Shown here in pieces: positions 1 to 6,296 of a stretch of DNA of 15,625 nt. Origin of the DNA: Nitrospiraceae bacterium (GTDB lineage: Bacteria; Nitrospirota; Nitrospiria; Nitrospirales; Nitrospiraceae); assembly GCA_005800255.1 (NCBI GenBank), contig SYGW01000039.1:1-15625 (forward strand), given 5' to 3'. Numbering within the stretch: position 1 is the first letter of the stretch; each line of letters begins with the position of its first letter. The position numbers and the translations under genes are program-made. The notes below the pieces were generated by a model. The model was not told the DNA's origin. It worked only from the letters and a program-made list of their open reading frames with translations, and did not search any database.

Positions 1-945
1 ATGGCCGTGTTCGAGCGGGCCACGAAATCCGTCGTCTTCATTTCAAACACCGCGATTCAGCGGGACCCCTGGTCGTTCAATCTCTTCGAAGTCCCGCAGG
101 GGTCCGGTTCCGGATTCGTGTGGAACAAGCAGGGACATATCGTCACCAATTTTCATGTCGTCTACGGGGCGAATTCGATCACCGTCACGCTGGCGGATCG
201 GACGGAACACAAGGCCACGCTCATCGGCGCCGATCCCGATCACGATGTGGCGGTGCTGCAGATCCGCGCGTTGGAAGAGGCGCTTCCGCCCCTCGCAGTC
301 GGGACCTCGCGGGATCTGCGAGTCGGGCAGAAGGTCCTGGCGATCGGGAATCCCTTCGGGCTCGACCATACGTTGACGACCGGCGTGGTGAGCGCCTTGG
401 GGCGGACGATCAAGTCTCTGTCGAACCGGACGATCGAAGGAGTCATCCAGACCGATGCCGCCATCAATCCTGGAAACTCAGGCGGGCCGCTGCTGGATAG
501 CGCCGGACGTGTGATCGGGGTGAACACACAGATCATGAGTCCCAGCGGGGCCTTCGCGGGAATCGGCTTTGCCGTTCCGGTGGACACGGTCAACCGTATC
601 GTGCCGGAGCTGATCAAGTACGGCAAGCTTATCAGGCCAGGGCTCGGAGTCTCGCTCGTGCCGGATGCGATGGCTAAGCGGTGGGGGATCAAGGGGCTGA
701 TTATCGGCAAGGTGTCGCCAGGCAGCGGAGCGGAGCAGGCAGGTTTGAAGGGCGCGCGCGAGTCCTCCTCCGGGCGTGTGGAATTGGGCGACATCATCCT
801 CTCGGTCGATGGCAAGCCAGTCGGGACTCTGGACGAACTGATGGATGCGATGGAACGGCACAAGGTCAACGACCGGGTTATGGTCGAAATCCTGCGGGGA
901 ACCAGCAGGGAACGGGTTTCCGTGACCCTCCAAGCCGTCAATTAA
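1..945 (+). CDS. htrA: HtrA/Deg-family trypsin-like serine protease with one PDZ domain (5' end probably outside the window)
   Basis: A periplasmic or membrane-anchored quality-control protease is the expected role. The chymotrypsin-type domain covers about residues 1-205 and shows the full catalytic triad: His52 in TNFHVV, Asp82 in HDVAVL and Ser160 in GNSGGPL. A single PDZ domain follows (about 212-310), with the insert and the GRVELGDIIL-type strand seen in plant/cyanobacterial Deg1-like proteins. The frame is open from base 1. The ATG there may be the true start, but no signal peptide or membrane anchor follows it, and family members usually have 40-100 more N-terminal residues, so the real start is probably upstream of the window. 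The gene ends 77 nt before the proteasomal ATPase gene on the same strand. Whether the two are co-transcribed is unknown. Confidence 0.93.
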   Translation: MAVFERATKSVVFISNTAIQRDPWSFNLFEVPQGSGSGFVWNKQGHIVTNFHVVYGANSITVTLADRTEHKATLIGADPDHDVAVLQIRALEEALPPLAVGTSRDLRVGQKVLAIGNPFGLDHTLTTGVVSALGRTIKSLSNRTIEGVIQTDAAINPGNSGGPLLDSAGRVIGVNTQIMSPSGAFAGIGFAVPVDTVNRIVPELIKYGKLIRPGLGVSLVPDAMAKRWGIKGLIIGKVSPGSGAEQAGLKGARESSSGRVELGDIILSVDGKPVGTLDELMDAMERHKVNDRVMVEILRGTSRERVSVTLQAVN

Positions 946-1022
946 GGGGGTGACGTGAGTAGCGGCAATCCATGATGTCGCTATGCTAGGATTGCTCATC
1001 TGTTCCGCATGGAGGACCACTG

Positions 1023-2780
1023 ATGAGCGACCGTCGACCCACTGGACCACAAGACCAAGACTTCAAGGGGAAGCCGGAGGAGGGTGCGAATCCCTCGATG
1101 CGCATGGGCTCAGACCCGCTTGAGCTGATTGAAGAATGTCTCGCTTCATTCCCCGACAGTGACCCACGCCAGAAGATCCTCTACAAACTGCGTCATGCCG
1201 TGACTCTCGGTCAGGCGGCGCAGCAACAGCGGGAAGTTGAATTTAAAAAAGCCACGGACGTGATCGCGAAGCTCGTCGCGCCGGCCAATCGGATCGGCAC
1301 CCTGCTTGAGGTGCCGGGCGAAGGCCTGGCCAGGATCCTGGTAGGGGGCGCTGAGTACTATGCCAGCGTCGATCCCAGAGTGCAGGCTGACGAGCTGAAG
1401 ATCGGCGCACAGATTCTGGTCAACGAAGCCTTTGCGGTCATTAAGATCTTGGGTTATGACCGGAATGGCCCAGTGTTGAAAGTCGTGGAAGCCTTGCCGG
1501 ATGGGCGGCTTCGGTTCGAGCAGGAGATGGGCCGGCAGGTCTTGATCCTCCAACGGTCGAGCGATCTGCTCGGGGTGGACTTGAAGGCAGGCGATGAGGT
1601 GCGGATCGAGCCCAGTCTCCATGTGGCGATCGAAAAGTTGGAAGACAAACAATCCAAGCTCCACCTCCTGGACGAGGTCCCCACCGTGACCTGGGAGCAG
1701 ATCGGCGGACAAACGGAGGCGATTGCCGCCATCAAGAAGGCGATCGAGTATCCCTTGCTCCATGCGGACACCTTTCAGCGCTTTAAGTTTACTCAGCCGA
1801 AGGGTTTTTTATTGTACGGGCCTCCCGGTTGTGGCAAGACCTTGATCGGCCAGGCTGCTGCCGCCAGCCTCGCCAAGCTGGCGGGGGAGGCGAGCCAGGC
1901 GACGGCCGGCGCCAAGGGCGATAAGCCGCCGGTGACTCGCGGAGCTTTCCTCCATATCAAGGGGCCGGAAATTCTGAACATGTGGCTGGGAGAATCGGAG
2001 CGGATGGTCAGGGATCTCTTTGCCCAGGCCCGCGCTCGCAGGAAGGAAGGGGCGCTGCCCTTTATTTTCATCGATGAAGCGGAGTCGGTGCTTGGGACGA
2101 GACGGGCCTCTCGGTCCTTTAATATCTCTAGCACTCTCGTGCCGATGTTCTGTTCCGAGATGGACGGGATCGAGTCGCTGCAGGATGTGGTGATCATTCT
2201 GGCCTCGAACCGGCCTGACCTGATTGACCCGGCAGTGCTCAGGCCAGGGCGTATCGATCGCAAGATCAAAGTGAGCCGCCCTAATCGTGACTCGGCTGCT
2301 GCGATTTTGAACGTCTATCTGACGGAGGACCTGCCGCTGGACCGGCAATGGATCGATCAGCACGGCGGGGACCGGAAGAAATCCTGCGCCGACCTCATCG
2401 ACCATGCGCTTCCCGCGATCTTCTCGCGCGTCGATGAGAACCGGCTCCTCTCGATCAGGCTCAGAAGCGGACAGAATAAGGTGCTCTATCGGGGCGATCT
2501 GATCAGCGGCGCGATCCTGTCTTCCATGGTGCAACGGGCGAAGGAGCGGGCCATCGACCGGATGATTGCGGCAGGTGCGGACGAGCCAGGCGGCATGACT
2601 CTGGAGGACCTGGTGAGCTCCGTCCATGCAGAGTTCCGGGAGGGCGAGATGTTGCCGCCGGACGATGCAGCGGAAGAATGGCTCAAACTCCTCGATCACC
2701 ATCCGGAGCAGGTCGTCGGAGTCTCCTCGTTCCGGAGAGGGCGGCAGTCCGAAGAAAAGTTGATTGGACAGATTATCTAA
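1023..2780 (+). CDS. arc: proteasome-activating AAA ATPase ARC (Mpa homologue)
   Basis: Hexameric cytosolic ATPase that recognises modified proteins, unfolds them and threads them into the 20S core. The 585 residues contain an N-terminal helical, coiled-coil-like stretch (about 45-85, the Pup-binding part in mycobacterial Mpa), two OB-fold interdomains (about 88-205) and an AAA module. That module has Walker A GPPGCGKT (266-273), an aromatic pore loop NMWLGESE (319-326), Walker B FIFIDEAE (347-354) and the RPGR arginine-finger region (407-410). A good RBS (GGAGG at 1011-1015, 7 nt spacing) supports the start. Mycobacterial Mpa ends in GQYL, whose penultimate Tyr helps dock on the alpha ring; here the end is GQII, without Tyr. 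It is the first gene of the arc-dop-ubact-prcB-prcA-pafA order, which fixes its role even though AAA proteins are common. Confidence 0.96.
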   Translation: MSDRRPTGPQDQDFKGKPEEGANPSMRMGSDPLELIEECLASFPDSDPRQKILYKLRHAVTLGQAAQQQREVEFKKATDVIAKLVAPANRIGTLLEVPGEGLARILVGGAEYYASVDPRVQADELKIGAQILVNEAFAVIKILGYDRNGPVLKVVEALPDGRLRFEQEMGRQVLILQRSSDLLGVDLKAGDEVRIEPSLHVAIEKLEDKQSKLHLLDEVPTVTWEQIGGQTEAIAAIKKAIEYPLLHADTFQRFKFTQPKGFLLYGPPGCGKTLIGQAAAASLAKLAGEASQATAGAKGDKPPVTRGAFLHIKGPEILNMWLGESERMVRDLFAQARARRKEGALPFIFIDEAESVLGTRRASRSFNISSTLVPMFCSEMDGIESLQDVVIILASNRPDLIDPAVLRPGRIDRKIKVSRPNRDSAAAILNVYLTEDLPLDRQWIDQHGGDRKKSCADLIDHALPAIFSRVDENRLLSIRLRSGQNKVLYRGDLISGAILSSMVQRAKERAIDRMIAAGADEPGGMTLEDLVSSVHAEFREGEMLPPDDAAEEWLKLLDHHPEQVVGVSSFRRGRQSEEKLIGQII

Positions 2781-2880
2781 AGACGTGAAGCGTGAGGCGT
2801 GAGAGGTGAAAGGTGTAGATCTTCCGTTTTTGATTTGGACGATTTCCCTCGTTTCACGTTTTACCGTTCACGTCTAACGA
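2781..2880. repeat. imperfect inverted-repeat element between arc and dop (copy 1)
   Basis: The gap between arc and dop is filled by a low-complexity element of GTGA/CGTGA units on the left and their complements on the right. The outer arms AGACGTGAA (2781-2789) and TTCACGTCT (2867-2875) are perfect 9-bp complements, and weaker complementarity continues inward (GGTGAAA against TTTCAC). The right arm TTCACGTCTAACGA recurs almost unchanged before prcB (4673-4691). Read as RNA, the arms could form a long stem with G-U pairs between the arc stop and the dop start. No clear Shine-Dalgarno sequence precedes dop, so the element forms the whole dop leader. It looks like a dispersed REP/MITE-like intergenic repeat; that class is inference. 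Confidence 0.7.
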
Positions 2881-2883
2881 ATT

Positions 2884-4410
2884 ATGCGACTTTTTGGGAT
2901 CGAAACAGAGTATGGGATCACGAGGGAAGACCAGGAGGCGGTCGATCCGGTCGTGGAGTCGATGGAGCTGGTGCGGGCCCATCTGACTGCCTCCTTCGAG
3001 CGGCGCTGGGACTATGGGGGGGAAGATCCTCATGAGGATGCGCGGGGATTCCGGGTCCTAGGCCTGCAACAGGACAAAGAAGAAGACGAGTTCGCCAAGG
3101 TCGATGCCCATCGGCCTTTTTCGTTTCATGAGATGAAGAGCGATCTGGTCCTTCCGAACGGAGCCCGTTTCTACAACGACCATACGCATCCTGAATATTC
3201 CACGCCGGAATGTCGGACGTTGAAAGATCTCTTGGCTCATGACCGGGCCGGGGAGCGGATCGCCCAGAGGGCGGCGGAGCGCCGCAACCAGGTGCTGGGC
3301 GGCTCTTCGGTACAGCTCTACAAGAACAACACGGACTTCCACGGCCATAGTTACGGTTGTCACGATAACTATCTCGTCTCACGTTCGATCCCCTTTCCCG
3401 CCTTGACGGCCGGCCTGCTGCCCTTTCTGGTCAGCAGACAGATCATTGCGGGGGCAGGCAAAGTCGGGGTGGAGGGGCAAGAGAGCGGCTTCGTGCCTGG
3501 CTCCTATCAGCTTTCTCAGCGGGCCGACTTTCTGGAGACGGATCTGAGCGTCGATACGATGCACAACCGGCCGATCCTGAATACGAGGGACGAGCCCCAT
3601 GCGGTGCGGGAGAAATACCGGCGGCTCCACCTCATCATCGGCGATGCCAATATGTGCGAATATGCCACGGCCTTGAAAGTCGGGACGACGCAGTTGGCTC
3701 TGGAGTTGATCGCGCGAGGGGCTGCCCCGGTGTTTGAATTGGAACAGCCGGTCACGGCGGTGAAGCAGTTGTCTCGCGACCAGAATTTGAAGGCCACGGT
3801 CCGTCAGAAGAACGGCAGTACGATTACAGGCCTGGATATTCAAGAGCAGTATTGCCTCGCGGCCCAGAAATATTTAGCCGGGGCCGATGCCGAGACCGAT
3901 TGGGTCTTGCGCGAATGGTCCGCGACGTTAGGGTTGCTGGCCGGTGATCGGCGGCACCTGGTCGGGAAGCTCGATTGGATCACCAAGCTCTGGCTGCTGG
4001 AAACGTTTATGCAGGAAGAGAAGCTTAGCTGGGAGGACCCCTGGCTGGCGAGTTTGGACTTGGAGTACCATAATATAAATCCTGAGCGCGGGCTTTTTCT
4101 GGGGCTGGAGTCAGAGGGGAAGGTTTGGCGGATGACCTCGGAACAGGACATCGAGTCTGCCTTCGTGGCCGGCCCGGTCGATACGAGAGCCGGCATTCGC
4201 GGCCTCTGCATCAGACGGTTTCCGGATCAGATCAAGTCGATGCAGTGGGAGCGGATTCAGTTCAGCGGGGGGCTGCTTCCGCGAACGTTGGAGATGGGCG
4301 ATCTCTTCGAACCGGAGGCTGTGCAAGCCTGTGCGCAGCTCTTCGAGCGAGCGGCATCCCCGGTGGATGCGCTGACCGCATGGAATAGAGAAAAGGAGTG
4401 CCGATCATGA
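2884..4410 (+). CDS. dop: Dop: deamidase/deconjugase for the ubiquitin-like modifier
   Basis: Member of the Dop/PafA carboxylate-amine ligase-like family. In actinobacteria Dop deamidates the C-terminal Gln of Pup and cleaves Pup from substrates; here the substrate would be UBact. The 508 residues start with the family signature GIETEYG (5-11, nucleotide/Mg-binding glutamates). The long charged Dop-loop region lies at about 40-80. The conserved catalytic-region Asp is Asp99, in FYNDHTHPEYSTPEC. KNNTD (147-151), YGCHDNY (157-163), NTRDEP (233-238) and GDANM (253-257) follow. The Dop loop and the gene order (between the ATPase and the modifier) mark this paralogue as Dop and not the ligase. The start is set by the N-terminal motif; no good RBS is visible, because a repeat element abuts the ATG. 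Its TGA overlaps the modifier gene's ATG (ATGA). Confidence 0.95.
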   Translation: MRLFGIETEYGITREDQEAVDPVVESMELVRAHLTASFERRWDYGGEDPHEDARGFRVLGLQQDKEEDEFAKVDAHRPFSFHEMKSDLVLPNGARFYNDHTHPEYSTPECRTLKDLLAHDRAGERIAQRAAERRNQVLGGSSVQLYKNNTDFHGHSYGCHDNYLVSRSIPFPALTAGLLPFLVSRQIIAGAGKVGVEGQESGFVPGSYQLSQRADFLETDLSVDTMHNRPILNTRDEPHAVREKYRRLHLIIGDANMCEYATALKVGTTQLALELIARGAAPVFELEQPVTAVKQLSRDQNLKATVRQKNGSTITGLDIQEQYCLAAQKYLAGADAETDWVLREWSATLGLLAGDRRHLVGKLDWITKLWLLETFMQEEKLSWEDPWLASLDLEYHNINPERGLFLGLESEGKVWRMTSEQDIESAFVAGPVDTRAGIRGLCIRRFPDQIKSMQWERIQFSGGLLPRTLEMGDLFEPEAVQACAQLFERAASPVDALTAWNREKECRS

Positions 4411-4598
4411 ACTACAGCTCAATGCCGGAACGCCGCGAAGGACCAGGCAATCCGATGCCGAAGGCTCCGAGTCCGTCCGAGGAGGGGGGACCGAAGAGGC
4501 CTGAGACCGGGTCGCCGGACAAAGACAATTTGCTCAAACGTATGAGGAAGGTGGATCCGAAGCAGGCAGAGCGGTATCGGCAACGGACGGGACAGTAA
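4407..4598 (+). CDS. ubact: UBact: Pup-like ubiquitin-type protein modifier ending in Gln
   Basis: Small (63-residue) intrinsically disordered modifier expected to be joined through its C-terminus to target lysines by PafA and to carry targets to the ARC-proteasome. The first 40 residues are rich in Pro, Gly, Glu, Ser and Lys. A charged, probably helical segment follows (about 40-60, KDNLLKRMRK then QAERYRQR), and the protein ends Arg-Thr-Gly-Gln. A C-terminal Gln implies deamidation to Glu by Dop before ligation, as for mycobacterial Pup. It differs from Pup in ending TGQ rather than GGQ, which fits the UBact family described for Nitrospirae. Start: ATG at 4407, overlapping the dop stop by 4 nt, with AAAAGGAG at 4391-4398 and 8 nt spacing. 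An in-frame GTG at 4398 is possible but lies inside that RBS. Lys19, 30, 39, 44, 47 and 52 are possible self-conjugation sites. Confidence 0.93.
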   Translation: MNYSSMPERREGPGNPMPKAPSPSEEGGPKRPETGSPDKDNLLKRMRKVDPKQAERYRQRTGQ

Positions 4599-4691
4599 AA
4601 GCGTAAAAAGTAAAAGGTGAAACGTGAGAGCTGCGGACGGCGATATGCATAGGCTCGCTGTCGATCACGTTTTACGTCTCACGTCTAACGA
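4599..4691. repeat. imperfect inverted-repeat element between ubact and prcB (copy 2)
   Basis: A second element of the kind found before dop. Its left part consists of GTAAAA/GGTGAAACGTGAGA-type units (4601-4630). Its right part TCACGTTTTACG...TCACGTCTAACGA (4665-4691) nearly matches the right arm of copy 1 (2853-2880). The left part matches the reverse complement of the right part at about 15 of 20 positions in the best alignment, so a stem-loop is possible. It ends directly at the prcB RBS (GAGGTGA, 4690-4696). The inner segment (4631-4660) is not shared with copy 1, so only the arms are conserved. Confidence 0.68.
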
Positions 4692-4698
4692 GGTGAAA

Positions 4699-5472
4699 AT
4701 GGGGATGCAAGGGGATTTTTTTCAGCTGTTGAAAGAGCAGGGCTATACGCTTGGCACACCGGCGACGGTGGGGGACGGTCATGCGCTCACGAATGCCACG
4801 ACGATTCTAGCCTTCAAGTATAGGGATGGCGTGCTGGTGGCGGGAGACCGTCGCGCGACCGCCGGCAATATGGTGATGTACGACCGCACGGACAAGGTGC
4901 TGGAGATTGACCGATACAGTGTGATGGCGATTGCCGGAGTCCCTGCGACCGCCTATGAAATGGTGCGGGTCCTGGAACATTCTTTCAAATATTACCGGAG
5001 AACGCAGCTCCAGGAATTGAGTTTTGACGGCAAGCTGCGTGCCATCTCTAAACTCCTGAAGGACAATGTGCCTGCTGCTTTGGCCGGGACCGGCGCGGTC
5101 GTGCCGGTATTCGCCGGCTACGATCTGGAGCAGGGCTCGGCCAAGATCTATTTTTACGACATCCTCGGGGCGGAATTCGAAGGGGTGGAATATGCCGTGT
5201 CCGGGTCCGGGTCCCCGACGATCCGGGGCATCCTGCATTATCTGAATACCTGGGGCGATCAGCCCCTCAATCAGCTGCCGGAAGAGCAAGCCATGGTGCA
5301 GGCCTTGCGATTGCTCACCAGCGCGGCGGAATTCGACTCGGCAACCGGCGGCGTGAACCGGGAGGCGAGTCTCTATCCCGTGATCAAGCTGATTACAGGA
5401 GCCGGTGTGCAGACGATTCCTGATGCGACCTTGAAACCCCTCTACGAATCACAGGTGGTGCGCTATGTATGA
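4699..5472 (+). CDS. prcB: 20S proteasome beta subunit (catalytic)
   Basis: Forms the two inner proteolytic rings of the core particle. The precursor has a propeptide of about 33 residues, removed autocatalytically to expose Thr34 (NA|TTILAFKY). Counting that Thr as 1, the catalytic Asp17 (GDRRAT) and Lys33 (TDKV) fall at exactly the family spacing, so the enzyme should be active. SGSGS and DSATGG motifs of bacterial beta subunits are present further on. Start: the frame is open further upstream (GTG at 4624), but that would translate the intergenic repeat. ATG 4699 follows GAGGTGA closely, and ATG 4705 (protein starting MQGDFF) is the other reasonable choice. The gene overlaps prcA by 8 nt, consistent with stoichiometric production of both subunits. 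Confidence 0.95.
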   Translation: MGMQGDFFQLLKEQGYTLGTPATVGDGHALTNATTILAFKYRDGVLVAGDRRATAGNMVMYDRTDKVLEIDRYSVMAIAGVPATAYEMVRVLEHSFKYYRRTQLQELSFDGKLRAISKLLKDNVPAALAGTGAVVPVFAGYDLEQGSAKIYFYDILGAEFEGVEYAVSGSGSPTIRGILHYLNTWGDQPLNQLPEEQAMVQALRLLTSAAEFDSATGGVNREASLYPVIKLITGAGVQTIPDATLKPLYESQVVRYV

Positions 5473-6295
5473 AGAACCCTATCGCTGGGTCGAAGCCGTC
5501 GGCAATCGCCGCCAGTATCTGGATGAGCAGTTCAAGCAGGGGAGTCCGGTCGTGGCCCTGACCTATGAGGGCGGTATCCTTCTGGTCACGGTGAGCAAGG
5601 GGACCCCGAAGCTCTACGAGATCTACGACCGGCTGGCCTTGGGCGGAATGGGGCACCCCACCGATTTGGAAAAGCTGCGTTTCAGCCTGCTCGAAATGGC
5701 ACATGTCGAGGGGTTCAACCGTTCGCCCTCTGATGTCACTGGCTCGCGATTGGTGAAGTATGGCATTGCTCCGGTCATTAAACAGGCCTTCGAGGAAGTC
5801 TATAAGGCGCCGTTCATCGTGCGTATCCTGGTGGCAGAGTTGGGGCAGAAGCCGGAGAAGGATGCGCTCCTGACGATCAACTACGATGGCACTTTCGAAG
5901 AATCGACCGGCTGCGCGGTCCTGGCTGCCACGTCTGCTGCCCAGACGAAGATGACGGCTTATCTCAAGGAGCAGCAGTCTGCGATGTTATCGTTGGAGCA
6001 GGCGCTGGATTTGGCCTTGCGGGCCTGGGCCATCGGTTCCCTTGCCCATCAACAGGAAGAGTCGGACCAACGGGCCGAGACTGAGTCATCCGCAAGCGGA
6101 GCCGGCGCAGCGGTCGTTGCGATTCCCAACGTCGACGTGCTGAGGGAACATGTGCGGAACATTGCGGGAGGCCGGACGATCGAATGTGCGGTCCTTGAGC
6201 GGCAGGCTCCCGGCACCTCCAAGTACCGTTCGCTCAAGCCAGCCGATTTGTCACGGCTGTTGCCGAAGGCCCTTCAATCAGTCGTGGCGAACTAA
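5465..6295 (+). CDS. prcA: 20S proteasome alpha subunit
   Basis: Forms the outer rings that gate the core particle and provide the pockets where the ATPase C-termini dock. The 276 residues begin with the N-terminal gate helix region and then the conserved strand GSPVVALTYEGG (about 26-37). LYEIYDRLALGGMG (about 50-63) is characteristic of alpha subunits. There is no N-terminal catalytic Thr. After the core fold ends (about residue 190) there is a Ser/Ala/Glu-rich linker (about 195-215) and a tail of about 60 residues, so it is somewhat longer than mycobacterial PrcA (about 248). The ATG lies 8 nt inside the end of prcB, with AGGTGGT a few nucleotides upstream. The stop is separated from the pafA ATG by one base (TAAGATG). 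Confidence 0.93.
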   Translation: MYEEPYRWVEAVGNRRQYLDEQFKQGSPVVALTYEGGILLVTVSKGTPKLYEIYDRLALGGMGHPTDLEKLRFSLLEMAHVEGFNRSPSDVTGSRLVKYGIAPVIKQAFEEVYKAPFIVRILVAELGQKPEKDALLTINYDGTFEESTGCAVLAATSAAQTKMTAYLKEQQSAMLSLEQALDLALRAWAIGSLAHQQEESDQRAETESSASGAGAAVVAIPNVDVLREHVRNIAGGRTIECAVLERQAPGTSKYRSLKPADLSRLLPKALQSVVAN

Positions 6296-6296
6296 G

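Noticed and set aside
950..987. Possible promoter before arc (GTGACG and TATGCT)
   Set aside because: The spacing is about 26 nt, too long for a sigma-70 promoter, and no better -35 box was found.
4624..4698. Upstream GTG start extending prcB by 25 residues
   Set aside because: It would translate the intergenic repeat element; the strong GAGGTGA at 4690 and the normal propeptide length support a start at 4699 or 4705.
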